Below are positions 33,883 through 42,961 of a DNA stretch of 64,000 bases, one piece after another; the stretch's first letter is position 1, and the number at the start of each line of letters is the position of its first letter. The notes beneath the pieces are model-generated. The model saw only the letters and a list, made by a program, of their open reading frames with translations. It did no database searches and was not told where the DNA came from. Source of the stretch: Streptomyces caelestis. GTDB taxonomy: Bacteria > Actinomycetota > Actinomycetes > Streptomycetales > Streptomycetaceae. The position numbers and the translations under genes are program-made. The stretch covers positions 1 through 64,000 of the forward strand of contig NZ_LGCN01000198.1 of NCBI RefSeq assembly GCF_001279005.1, in the 5' to 3' direction.

Positions 33883-33915
33883 ACTGGTCTCCACCCTTGA
33901 CTGGTACAGACCAAA
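33883..33915 (+). promoter_or_regulatory. Two tandem DasR-type (dre) sites upstream of the chitinase
   Basis: ACTGGTACAGACCAAA (33900-33915) matches the 16-bp dre consensus ACTGGTCTAGACCASY at most positions. A weaker copy ACTGGTCTCCACCC begins at 33883, 17 bp upstream. DasR is the GntR-family repressor released by glucosamine-6-phosphate that controls the chitin regulon. A TTGACT -35-like hexamer (33897) overlaps the second site, fitting repression by occlusion. The chitinase start is about 140 nt downstream. Confidence 0.75.
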
Positions 33916-34053
33916 GCGATTGAGTGTGCTCCCACACCCCCCACCACGGCCGCCCCCACCGCCGTGACCGGCCCCGCCGGCATGTGCGGGCGAGGCCCCG
34001 CTCAGGCATGTCCTCGTCCGGGAGCGGCCGCGTTCCGCGAAGGAGTCGTCCCC

Positions 34054-34944
34054 TTGTCGAGAAGACACATCGCCGCCGTGACCGCCGCCCTCGTCCTCGC
34101 CGGCGGCGCGCCGGTGCTGCTCCCCGCCGCCACCGCCTCCGCCGCCTCGTGCTCCGGCTACCCGAACTGGGTGGCCGGAAGGTCGTACAACGCCGGTGAC
34201 ATCGTGCGCTACACCGACGGCCGGGCGTACATCGCCGAGCACGCCAATCCGGGGTACGACCCGGTCATCAGCACCTGGTACTGGGAGCCGTACGCCTGCG
34301 ACAACGGCCCCGGAACGCCCGTCGGCACCTTCGTCGTGACCGAGGCGCAGTTCAACCGGATGTTCCCGAACCGGAATCCCTTCTACACCTACAGCGGACT
34401 CACCGCGGCGCTGAGCGCCTACCCCGGGTTCGCCCACACCGGCAGCGACACGGTGAAGAAGCAGGAGGCCGCCGCCTTCCTCGCCAACGTCAGCCACGAG
34501 ACCGGCGGTCTGGTGCACGTGGTGGAGCAGAACACCGCCAACTACCCGCACTACTGCGACTGGGGACAGCCGTACGGCTGTCCGGCCGGGCAGGCCGCGT
34601 ACTACGGGCGCGGACCGATCCAGCTGAGCTGGAACTTCAACTACAAGGCCGCGGGCGACGCGCTCGGCATCGATCTCCTGGGCAACCCCTGGCTGGTGCA
34701 GAACGACGCGGCCGTGGCCTGGAAGACGGCCCTGTGGTACTGGAACACCCAGTCCGGCCCGGGCAGCATGACCCCGCACCGCGCCATGGTCGACCAGGCC
34801 GGTTTCGGCCAGACGATCCGCAGCATCAACGGCTCCCTCGAGTGCGACGGCCGCAACCCGGCGCAGGTGCAGAGCAGGGTGAGCACGTACCAGCAGTTCG
34901 TCCAGATCCTCGGAACGTCGCCCGGCGGCAACCTGTACTGCTGA
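34054..34944 (+). CDS. chiF: Secreted family 19 chitinase with chitin-binding domain
   Basis: 296 aa from a TTG with AAGGAG 8 nt upstream. A signal peptide (LSRRHIAAVTAALVLAGGAPVLLPAATASA) is followed by a CBM5/12-type domain (SGYPNWVAGRSYNAGDIVRYTDGRAYIAEH...TWYWEPY) and a GH19 catalytic domain (about residues 90-296). Catalytic features: FLANVSHETGGLVHVVEQ (acid Glu), AAYYGRGPIQLSWNFNY and the C-terminal CDGRNPAQVQSR. It hydrolyses chitin with inversion. The symbol follows the S. coelicolor synteny remembered for this region. Confidence 0.88.
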   Translation: MSRRHIAAVTAALVLAGGAPVLLPAATASAASCSGYPNWVAGRSYNAGDIVRYTDGRAYIAEHANPGYDPVISTWYWEPYACDNGPGTPVGTFVVTEAQFNRMFPNRNPFYTYSGLTAALSAYPGFAHTGSDTVKKQEAAAFLANVSHETGGLVHVVEQNTANYPHYCDWGQPYGCPAGQAAYYGRGPIQLSWNFNYKAAGDALGIDLLGNPWLVQNDAAVAWKTALWYWNTQSGPGSMTPHRAMVDQAGFGQTIRSINGSLECDGRNPAQVQSRVSTYQQFVQILGTSPGGNLYC

Positions 34945-34998
34945 CGCCCGACCGCTTGCCGTGGTGTCATGCACCTGACCTACGACCCCCCCCGGGTC

Positions 34999-35029
34999 AC
35001 GGCCCGCGCACCGCACGTGCGCGGGCCGT
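34999..35029 (+). terminator. Perfect 13-bp hairpin between chitinase and PI-PLC-like gene
   Basis: ACGGCCCGCGCAC / GTGCGCGGGCCGT with a 5-nt loop, 55 nt after the chitinase stop and only 23 nt before the next ATG. It probably terminates the chitinase transcript. Because it sits so near the next start, it could also lie in that gene's leader and act as a regulatory structure. Confidence 0.6.
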
Positions 35030-35052
35030 CCCTCGGACGAAGGGCAGCCACC

Positions 35053-36414
35053 ATGCGCACCCCCCACGCCCTGCTCGCCACGACCGTCACGGCCGCCGCG
35101 CTGGCCGCGACGGTCGTGGCGCCCGCACCCGCCGCGGCGGCCCCGTCGCCCGGCGCCTACTACGTCCAGAGCGCGACGACCGGACTGAACGCCGCCGACG
35201 CCTCCGGGGCGGTCGAGCAGCACAGACCGCGCGGCGACGAGGACCGTCAGCGGTGGAACCTGGGCGCCGACGGCACCCTGGAGAACACCGACAGCCCCGG
35301 CGCCTGCCTCGGCCGCGCCGGTGACCAGGCCCGGACCGTGGCCTGCGCGAGCCCGGAGGCGCGCTGGGAGATCACCTCCGCGGGCCCGGACCGGTTCGCG
35401 CTCACCGTCCCCGGCACCGACCGCCGCCTCACCGTCGCCCCGGGATCCTCCGGCGCGGGCCGTCCCGCCCCGCTCGCCGTCGGCAGCGGCACGGGCGATC
35501 TCGCCGCCTGGTACCTGACCCCGGTCGACCCGGTGACCCGCCCCGTGCCGCCGCAGGACCGGCGCACCCTGGACCAGGTCACCTTCCTCACCGCCCACAA
35601 CGCCTACGCCAACGGCGTCGACGGCGGATTCGCCCCGCCCTTCGTCGACCTCTTCCCCAACCAGAGGCGGGGCATCGAGCGCCAACTCGCCGACGGAGTC
35701 CGCGGGTTCATGCTGGACATCCACCAGACCCCGGACGGCGCGATCCTCTGCCACAACAGCTGCACCCTGGTCAGCAGGCCCGTCGCCCTGTGGGTGGACC
35801 TCCAGCGCATCGTCGACTTCCTGCGCGCCCACCCCGACCAGTTCGTCACCGTCTTCCTGGAGGACTACGTCGACCCGGGCGTCCTACGCGCCGAACTCGC
35901 CCGCGTCCAGGGGCTGTCGGACGTGCTCTACCGGCCCGACCGCACCGGCGTCCGGGAGAACGGCTGGCCGACCATGGGGCAGCTGACCGCCGCCGGCCAC
36001 CGGCTGCTGATCTTCACCGACCACGGTCGCGCCGCCGACCAGGCCGCCGGAACGACCCGGGACGCCTTCGGCGTGATGTACCAGCGCGAATGGACCGTGG
36101 AGAACCACTGGTCCATGGGCCCGGGCGTCGGCGCCTCCGACTGGTCCTGCTACAGCCGGTGGTACGACGCGGGCGCCGGCATCCCGCTGACCCGCACCGA
36201 ACCCGGTTTCCGTCCCCTGTTCGTCATGAACCACTTCCGGGACACCACGATCACCTCCACGGCCGGCACGGACAACTCCAAGCTCGCCGACCGCGCCCGC
36301 CGGTTCTGTCAGCCGGCCGCCCGCAAGAAGCCCAACTACCTCGCCGTGGACCGCTACGACCTCGGCGACCCGGCGGCCGCCGTCACCGCCCTCAACACCT
36401 ACGCGTACCCGTAG
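35053..36414 (+). CDS. Secreted phosphatidylinositol-specific phospholipase C domain protein
   Basis: 453 aa from MRTPHALLATTVTAAALAATVV (signal peptide, cleaved near AAAAPSPG). Residues about 35-160 form a ricin-type lectin-like module (GLNAADASGAVEQ, QRWNLGADGTLEN, CLGRAG). Residues about 175-450 are PI-PLC-like: TFLTAHNAYAN (first catalytic His), GFMLDIHQTPDGAILCHNSC (second His) and VFLEDYVDP. Likely cleaves phospholipid head groups outside the cell, or acts on a related polymer. Confidence 0.8.
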   Translation: MRTPHALLATTVTAAALAATVVAPAPAAAAPSPGAYYVQSATTGLNAADASGAVEQHRPRGDEDRQRWNLGADGTLENTDSPGACLGRAGDQARTVACASPEARWEITSAGPDRFALTVPGTDRRLTVAPGSSGAGRPAPLAVGSGTGDLAAWYLTPVDPVTRPVPPQDRRTLDQVTFLTAHNAYANGVDGGFAPPFVDLFPNQRRGIERQLADGVRGFMLDIHQTPDGAILCHNSCTLVSRPVALWVDLQRIVDFLRAHPDQFVTVFLEDYVDPGVLRAELARVQGLSDVLYRPDRTGVRENGWPTMGQLTAAGHRLLIFTDHGRAADQAAGTTRDAFGVMYQREWTVENHWSMGPGVGASDWSCYSRWYDAGAGIPLTRTEPGFRPLFVMNHFRDTTITSTAGTDNSKLADRARRFCQPAARKKPNYLAVDRYDLGDPAAAVTALNTYAYP

Positions 36415-36422
36415 CCGCCCGG

Positions 36423-36459
36423 CCGGTCCCGCTCCGGGGCCTCCTCGGAGCGGGACTGG
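36423..36459 (+). terminator. Hairpin terminator after the PI-PLC-like gene
   Basis: GTCCCGCTCCG / CGGAGCGGGAC with a 9-nt loop and two further flanking pairs, 9 nt after the stop. An AT-rich patch (TTTTACGTATAACC, about 36471-36484) just beyond may be the promoter of the next gene. Confidence 0.7.
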
Positions 36460-36516
36460 CGCGCCCGGCGGTTTTACGTATAACCTCTCCGGTCGACCCC
36501 CCTTCGAGAGGCCGCG

Positions 36517-36912
36517 ATGAGACGCATCCCCCTGGTCGCCCTCGTCGTCGACGACTACGACGAGGCGATCCGCTTCTACACCGAGGCGCTCGGTTTCCGG
36601 CTCGCCGAGGACTCGCCCCGGCCGAACGGCGGCCGCTGGGTCGTCGTCGAGCCGGACGCCGGGCACACCGGCACGGCGCTGCTGCTCGCCCGCGCCGAGG
36701 GGGAGGCCCAGCGGGCCAGGGTCGGTGACCAGACCGGCGGACGCGTGGGCTTCTTCCTGTACACCGACGACTTCGCCCGCGACCACGCGCGTATGACCGC
36801 CGCCGGCGTGACCTTCCTGGAGGAGCCGCGCCACGAGCCGTACGGCTCGGTCGCCGTCTTCCGGGACCTGTACGGAAACCGCTGGGACCTGCTCCGGCCC
36901 GCCACCCCCTGA
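36517..36912 (+). CDS. VOC (glyoxalase/bleomycin resistance) family protein
   Basis: 131 aa, MRRIPLVALVVDDYDEAIRFYTEALGF at the start and VFRDLYGNRWDLLRPA at the end, the two halves of a vicinal oxygen chelate fold. The middle carries GRWVVVEPDAGHTGTALLLARA and GRVGFFLYTDDFARDHARM. Metal-binding positions are only partly kept, so the substrate is unknown. It lies 48 nt before add. Confidence 0.85.
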   Translation: MRRIPLVALVVDDYDEAIRFYTEALGFRLAEDSPRPNGGRWVVVEPDAGHTGTALLLARAEGEAQRARVGDQTGGRVGFFLYTDDFARDHARMTAAGVTFLEEPRHEPYGSVAVFRDLYGNRWDLLRPATP

Positions 36913-36960
36913 TCCGCTCCGCCTTTTTTTGCCGAACGACCCGCTGAGGAACGACCGCAC

Positions 36961-38031
36961 ATGTCATCTACGCGCATAGACGCCGAGACCCTCCGCCGCC
37001 TCCCCAAGGCGGTGCTGCACGACCACCTCGACGGCGCTCTGCGCCCCGCGACCGTCGTGGAACTGGCGGAGGCCGTCGGCCACACCCTGCCCACCACCGA
37101 CCCCGACGAGCTCGCCGCCTGGTACGTCGAGGCCGCGAACTCCGGTGACCTGGTCCGCTACATAGCCACCTTCGAGCACACCCTCGCCGTCATGCAGACC
37201 CGCGAGGGCCTGCTGCGCACCGCCGAGGAGTACGTCCTCGACCTGGCCGCAGACGGCGTCGTCTACGGCGAGGTGCGCTACGCCCCCGAGCTGAACACCG
37301 GGGGCGGGCTGACGATGGGCGAGGTCGTGGAGACCGTCCAGGAGGGCCTCGCCGCCGGCATGGCCAAGGCCGCCGCCGCCGGGACGCCCGTCCGGGTCGG
37401 CACCCTGCTCTGCGGCATGCGGATGTTCGACCGCGTCCGCGAGGCCGCCGACCTGGCCGTCGCCTTCCGGGACGCCGGCGTCGTCGGCTTCGACATCGCC
37501 GGCGCCGAGGACGGCTTCCCGCCCGCCGACCACCTCGACGCCTTCGCGCACCTGCGCCGCGAGAACGTGCCCTTCACCATCCACGCCGGTGAGGCCCACG
37601 GCCTGCCCAGCATCCACCAGGCGCTCCAGGTGTGCGGCGCCCAGCGCATCGGGCACGGGGTGCGGATCACCGACGACATCGTGGACGGCAAGCTCGGCCG
37701 TCTCGCCGGCTGGGTCCGCGACCGCCGGATCGCGCTGGAGATGTGCCCCACCTCCAACCTCCAGACCGGCGCCGCGACCTCGATCGCCGAGCACCCGATC
37801 ACCGCGCTGAAGGGCCTCGGCTTCCGGGTCACCCTCAACACCGACAACCGCCTGGTGTCGGGCACCACCATGACCCGCGAAATGTCCCTGCTGGTCGAGC
37901 AGGCCGGCTGGACGGCCGAGGACCTGCGCACGGTCACGGTGAACGCCGTGAAGAGCGCGTTTCTGCCCTTCGGCGAGCGCAACGCGCTCATCCGGGACGT
38001 CGTGCTGCCCGGCTACGACGCGGCGCTCTAA
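36961..38031 (+). CDS. add: Adenosine deaminase
   Basis: 356 aa. All catalytic elements of the family are present: zinc His pair in [12 protein letters not shown], the third zinc His and catalytic Glu in [27 protein letters not shown] and the Asp pair region in [14 protein letters not shown]. It deaminates adenosine and deoxyadenosine to inosine forms in purine salvage. The ATG is preceded by GAGGAACGACCGCAC. Its stop overlaps the stop of the convergent gene by 3 nt. Confidence 0.93.
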   Translation: MSSTRIDAETLRRLPKAVLHDHLDGALRPATVVELAEAVGHTLPTTDPDELAAWYVEAANSGDLVRYIATFEHTLAVMQTREGLLRTAEEYVLDLAADGVVYGEVRYAPELNTGGGLTMGEVVETVQEGLAAGMAKAAAAGTPVRVGTLLCGMRMFDRVREAADLAVAFRDAGVVGFDIAGAEDGFPPADHLDAFAHLRRENVPFTIHAGEAHGLPSIHQALQVCGAQRIGHGVRITDDIVDGKLGRLAGWVRDRRIALEMCPTSNLQTGAATSIAEHPITALKGLGFRVTLNTDNRLVSGTTMTREMSLLVEQAGWTAEDLRTVTVNAVKSAFLPFGERNALIRDVVLPGYDAAL

Positions 38032-38528
38032 AGCAGCCCGCGCGCGTACGCGGCCTGTCCGACGTGCTGGAGATCGTCGGACAGGACGCTGACCAGCCGT
38101 ACGCCCAGGGTGACCGGCGGATCCCAGCGCTCGTCCACGACGCGCTCCAGGTCCGCCGCGGTCAGCCCGCGCAGTGCCTCGAGCGTCTGCCCGTGCACCG
38201 CGTCGTGGTAGCCGGTCAGCAGGTCACCGGAGCCGACCCGCACCTCGGCGACCTGCGCCGAGGTGTGGCCGTACCCCGTGTCGCGGTGGGACAGGCCGAG
38301 GCCCAGGCGTTTCTCCCAGCCCTGGGAGAGCCACGCCTGGTCGAGTCCGAAGGCGTCGGCGACGTGGTCGTCCTGGACCCGGGTGAGGTGCCAGACCAGC
38401 CAGGCGACGGAGTTCGCGTCGGGGCCGGGCCGGGCGTTCAGCTCGTCGGGGCCGAGCCCCTCCACGACGGCGTGGACTTCTTCCCGGATGCGGCCGAAGC
38501 CGTCGATGAGGATGTCCTTGGCATGCAT
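38028..38528 (-). CDS. DinB-like/DUF664 mycothiol transferase family protein
   Basis: 166 aa from [27 protein letters not shown], with AGGGTGGGGG before the ATG. A four-helix DinB fold with the metal-ligand His in [18 protein letters not shown] and a third ligand in [17 protein letters not shown]. Actinobacterial members with this pattern are DUF664 mycothiol-dependent transferases that detoxify electrophiles. Tail-to-tail with add, sharing 4 nt including both stop codons. Confidence 0.85.
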   Translation of the reverse strand: MHAKDILIDGFGRIREEVHAVVEGLGPDELNARPGPDANSVAWLVWHLTRVQDDHVADAFGLDQAWLSQGWEKRLGLGLSHRDTGYGHTSAQVAEVRVGSGDLLTGYHDAVHGQTLEALRGLTAADLERVVDERWDPPVTLGVRLVSVLSDDLQHVGQAAYARGLL

Positions 38529-38555
38529 GCCCCCACCCTCGCGCATCCGCGCGTC

Positions 38556-39440
38556 TCACGCGCCCCCGTCGTCCAGCAGGGCCATCAGCGCCCGCGCCGC
38601 CGGGCTCGTCGCCCGCGGTGACGGCACCAGGGCGACCGTCTCGTACACGGCCTCACCCGTGCCCTTCAGGGGAAGCGCGGTGAGGGCCTCCCGCTTGTGC
38701 CGGAAGTGCCGCGGCACGACGGCGACGCCCAGGTTCTCGTCGACCAGGTCGAGCAGGCTGTGCACGTCGTTCACCTCCAGCGCCACCGTGCGCCGTGCGC
38801 CGGCGGCGGCGAAGGCGGCGTCGGTGGCGCGGCGCGGGCCCCAGTCCGGGTGGAAGTCGACGAAGACCTCGTCGGTCAGGTCGTGCGGGGTGAGCGGCGT
38901 CCCGCCCCGCGCGAGCCGGTGGTCCGGATGGCACAGCACGGTCATCGGCTCGCTGGTCAGCGGCACCGACCGCAACTGCTCCGGGTCCGCCTCCGTCCGG
39001 TAGGCGAAGGCCAGGTCCAGCCGCCCCGCCGCGACCTCCTCCGCCAGCGCGGCCGAACCCCACTGGCGCAGCCGGATCTCCACGTCCGGGTGGAGCCGCC
39101 GGAACGAGGCGAGCAGCTCCGGCACGTTCACCCCGGCGATGCACTGCTCGGCGCCCAGCGCGAGGGTGCCGCGCAGCACGCCCTGCACCGCGGCCACCGC
39201 CTCGTGCGCGGCCCGCACCTGGGCGAGGATCCGCTCGGCCTCCGCCAGCAGCGCCCGGCCGGCCTCGGTGAGCGTCACCCTGCGGGTCGTGCGGACGAAC
39301 AGCGGGGTCTGCAGCTCGCGCTCCAGGGCGCGGATGGACGCGGACAGGCCCGACTGGGAGACCATCAGCCGCTCCGCCGCGCGGGTGAAGTGCCGGTCCT
39401 CGGCCACGGCGACGAAGTGCTGGAGGTGACGCAGTTCCAT
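38556..39440 (-). CDS. LysR-family transcriptional regulator
   Basis: 294 aa. The N-terminal winged HTH (HLQHFVAVAEDRHFTRAAERLMVSQSGLSASIRALERELQTPLF) is followed by a periplasmic-binding-like effector domain (about residues 90-290). Divergent from the aldo/keto reductase at 39568, with a 127-nt region between holding the dyad at 39461. By LysR custom it probably controls that reductase and itself. Confidence 0.9.
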   Translation of the reverse strand: MELRHLQHFVAVAEDRHFTRAAERLMVSQSGLSASIRALERELQTPLFVRTTRRVTLTEAGRALLAEAERILAQVRAAHEAVAAVQGVLRGTLALGAEQCIAGVNVPELLASFRRLHPDVEIRLRQWGSAALAEEVAAGRLDLAFAYRTEADPEQLRSVPLTSEPMTVLCHPDHRLARGGTPLTPHDLTDEVFVDFHPDWGPRRATDAAFAAAGARRTVALEVNDVHSLLDLVDENLGVAVVPRHFRHKREALTALPLKGTGEAVYETVALVPSPRATSPAARALMALLDDGGA

Positions 39441-39460
39441 GATTGAGAAGCGTATCCGCT

Positions 39461-39476
39461 GAATCCCATCGGATTC
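39461..39476. promoter_or_regulatory. Candidate LysR-type operator
   Basis: GAATC-N6-GATTC dyad, 21-36 nt before the lysR ATG and about 90 nt before the reductase start. It is flanked by GAGAAG on the left and TTCT on the right, giving a wider imperfect symmetry. Position between divergent genes is typical for a LysR regulator. Confidence 0.5.
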
Positions 39477-39567
39477 TTCTGTTGGACCACTGCCCGCAGG
39501 TCACGACAGAGTGGACGGGCGGTTCGACGGAACCGCCGAGACGTGTGCCAACCCCTCTGGAGTCGTG

Positions 39568-40560
<993 letters not shown>

Positions 40561-40599
40561 GGGCACCGGTGCGGGGCCGGGCGCCGTGCGGCCGCCCGG

Positions 40600-40909
40600 C
40601 CCGCCGGCCCACGCCCCTCGGGCACCCGGTCCAGGAAGCCGTGCACGGCGCGGACGCGGTCCCCGGCGTCGAGCGTGATCACGTCGGAGCCGGCGGCGGG
40701 GCCGGGCCGTCCGCCCGGTTCACCGGCTCCTGGGAGAAGCGCGCGGTGTCGTGGTGGCCGTCGACGCTCCCCGCGAGCCGGAAGACGAAGCCGGGGAACC
40801 GCTCGTGCGTCGCCGTGATCACCGCGGTGACCGCCTCGTGGCCGACGGCGTTCCAGGCCTCGAAGCAGCGGGCGACGACGGCGTCGTGGCGGTGGGCGGC
40901 TGTGGTCAC
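40600..40909 (-). pseudogene. SnoaL-like (NTF2 fold) protein, deleted and frameshifted
   Basis: A GTG at 40909 starts HRHDAVVARCFEAWNAVGHEAVTAVI then THERFPGFVFRLAGSVDGHHDTARF. Compared with SnoaL-like relatives, the segment between FEAWNA and AVI (normally about 25-30 residues including the WxxDxxY part) is missing, in frame. Near 40693 the frame breaks: the expected continuation AAGSDVITLDAGDRVRAVHGFLDRVPEG is intact in a neighbouring frame, one base away. No stop follows in that frame before the reductase. Two independent lesions make loss of function likely. Confidence 0.65.
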
Positions 40910-41241
40910 GGGGTGTCTCCCGGGGAGGGCGCGTCCGCCGGCCGGACGGCGGAACCCGGCCGTGGTGACCGGCCCCCGCCTCGCCCCGCCCCGAAGAGCG
41001 GTCGATCACCCCCGAGGTCATGTGCGGCCCGTCGGCGGCACCCGTGCCGTTTCGGCCAACGGCGGCGGTGAATATGCCAGGAGACTGGCCGGAAACACAT
41101 GGTGACAGTGTTTCAGCGGTGAACATACTCGACACGAGAGCGCTTCACACCGCGCGACGGCGCCCTCACGCACAGCATGCGAGCCACGAGGCGGGCAGCC
41201 GGCCCGGCCCGGCGGGCGAGCGACGCAGCGGGGGAGGGAAC

Positions 41242-41652
41242 GTGCACGACGAATTCCTGTGCCATGTCACCGCGTACGGGGTCTGCGACGGCCGGCGCAT
41301 CGGCGTACCGCTCGGCACCTACCGGGCGCCCACCCTCGCCCTCGCCCTGTGGTGGCTGCGCGACCGCGCCCTCTGGATCGCCGAGCGCCTCGACCCGCGG
41401 CCCGACGCCGAGCACTTACCGTCGGGGGCGCTCGTCCCCGTCGCCGACGGCGTGCCGGACGTACCCGCCGTACTGCGCACCTGGTGCGGCGACGTCGCCC
41501 GGCAGGAGGAAGTGGCCGAGGCGCTCGCCGCCGGACGGATGATACGCGTCGCCACCGGCGACGACACCACCGAGTACGAACTGCTGGCCGAGTCCGTGGA
41601 CGCCCTGCGCATGCAGCGCGCCGCCCGCGTCCTCGGAGTCCCGGTCGCCTGA
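41242..41652 (+). CDS. Hypothetical protein
   Basis: 136 aa from GTG with GGGGAGGGAAC directly upstream. Soluble and slightly acidic; no signal peptide. Stretches of note are EFLCHVTAYGVCDGRRIGVPLGTYRAPTLALALWWLRDRALWIAERLD and TGDDTTEYELLAESVDALRMQRAARVLG. No recognised domain. The upstream 40910-41241 holds no gene; an AT-richer patch near 41070-41110 may be the promoter. Confidence 0.65.
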   Translation: MHDEFLCHVTAYGVCDGRRIGVPLGTYRAPTLALALWWLRDRALWIAERLDPRPDAEHLPSGALVPVADGVPDVPAVLRTWCGDVARQEEVAEALAAGRMIRVATGDDTTEYELLAESVDALRMQRAARVLGVPVA

Positions 41653-41677
41653 CCGCACCCGCCCCGTCCGGCCGAAG

Positions 41678-42952
41678 TCACCGGGGCGTCCCGGCGCCGT
41701 GACGGCGGCGCGGCGCCCGTGCCAGCAGCGCCCCCGCGAAGCCGGTGACCAGGCCCCACAGCAGGGCCAGGCCCAGCGCGCCCCACAGCCGCGGCCTCAG
41801 CAGCACCCGGCCGGAGAAGCCCTCCCCCAGATCACCGATGCCGAGCACGGACAGGCCGAACCGCGCGGAGATCCGGACCGTGAGGCAGATCATCAGCACG
41901 GTCAGCGCCAGTGCCACCGCCATGCGCACGGCGTGCTGCCAGGCCCGGACCCGGGCGGGGGAGCGGGCCGCCATCACGGTCGCGGTGGCCACCAGCAGCA
42001 CCGCGACCACCACCAGCAGCCACCACCACCTCCCGCCGTCGTGCTCGGTGAGCGTGCCCAGGTTCAGGGCGGAGACGTCCGGGGTGCGCAGCACCTCGTC
42101 GAGCACCCGCGGCATGGGCAGCCCGAAGGGCCCCTCCACCCTGCCGTCCCAGGTGGCGCCGAGCCCGATCGTCAGCGCCAGCCAGGCCACGTTGGGCAGC
42201 CCCAGCAGGATCACGGCGAACGTCTCGGCCGGATGCCCCCGGGTGGCGGCGACGACCAGCGCGACGACGAGGCCGATGACGACGGCGGCCAGCAGCAGCC
42301 GCACCATCGCCCGCGCCGCGGGGCGCACCGAGGCCTGGAAGCGCAGCAGCCCGGCCGGCAACGGGGCGCCACGCGCCACCGACAGCGCCACCACCAGCAC
42401 CCCCGCCAGCCAGAGCAGGCCGACGAGGACGGTCGCCGGCACGTCGGTGGAGAAACCCACCACCGGCCTGATCCCGAACAGGTCGCCGAGGTCGCCGAGC
42501 GGGCCGTCCCCGAGGGAGAGCTCGTACGTGTGCCGCGCGGCGAGCGCGAGACCGAGGACCGCGAGCAGCCACAGCGCGGCGATCCGCGCGGCCCACCCGG
42601 CCAGCTCGGGCGCCCCGGCGACCGCGCGGCGCCGCAGCGGGCGCAGGAAACCCCGGCCGACGACCAGCGCCCCGGTGAGGGTGACGGACAGCGGCATGAC
42701 CGTCAGACCGCCCTGCGTGCCGGCCAGGTCGCCGGCGTCACCGGAGAGCTCCACCGTCCCGCCGACGGCCGTGACCACGGCCGCCGCGACCACCTGGGGG
42801 AAGGAACCGCCCGGCAGACCGGTGGCGCCGGCCGCCCACAGGCCCGGCGCGGCCACCACGCCCATGGCGATCAGCGCGCCGAGCACCGTGGCGAGGGCCT
42901 GCGCCCAGCCGTGCCGGGCGGCCGGAGGGCCGGAAGGGGTGCGTGCACTCAC
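41678..42952 (-). CDS. Streptophobe-family polytopic membrane protein
   Basis: 424 aa with about nine to ten hydrophobic helices. Typical blocks are ALIAMGVVAAPGLWAAGATGLPGGSFPQVV, GGLTVMPLSVTLTGALVVG and ILLGLPNVAWLALTIGLGATWDG, with a large loop of about 40 residues in between. These match the streptophobe family of actinobacteria, whose function is unknown. Start MSARTPSGPPAARHG. Its 5' end faces the PRC-barrel locus, 9 nt away, in the same direction. Confidence 0.8.
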   Translation of the reverse strand: MSARTPSGPPAARHGWAQALATVLGALIAMGVVAAPGLWAAGATGLPGGSFPQVVAAAVVTAVGGTVELSGDAGDLAGTQGGLTVMPLSVTLTGALVVGRGFLRPLRRRAVAGAPELAGWAARIAALWLLAVLGLALAARHTYELSLGDGPLGDLGDLFGIRPVVGFSTDVPATVLVGLLWLAGVLVVALSVARGAPLPAGLLRFQASVRPAARAMVRLLLAAVVIGLVVALVVAATRGHPAETFAVILLGLPNVAWLALTIGLGATWDGRVEGPFGLPMPRVLDEVLRTPDVSALNLGTLTEHDGGRWWWLLVVVAVLLVATATVMAARSPARVRAWQHAVRMAVALALTVLMICLTVRISARFGLSVLGIGDLGEGFSGRVLLRPRLWGALGLALLWGLVTGFAGALLARAPRRRHGAGTPR

Positions 42953-42961
42953 GTCTGCACG

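Noticed and set aside
33434..34009. Open frames on both strands before the chitinase
   Set aside because: Low-complexity Arg/Gly/Pro translation, no ribosome-binding site, no family resemblance.
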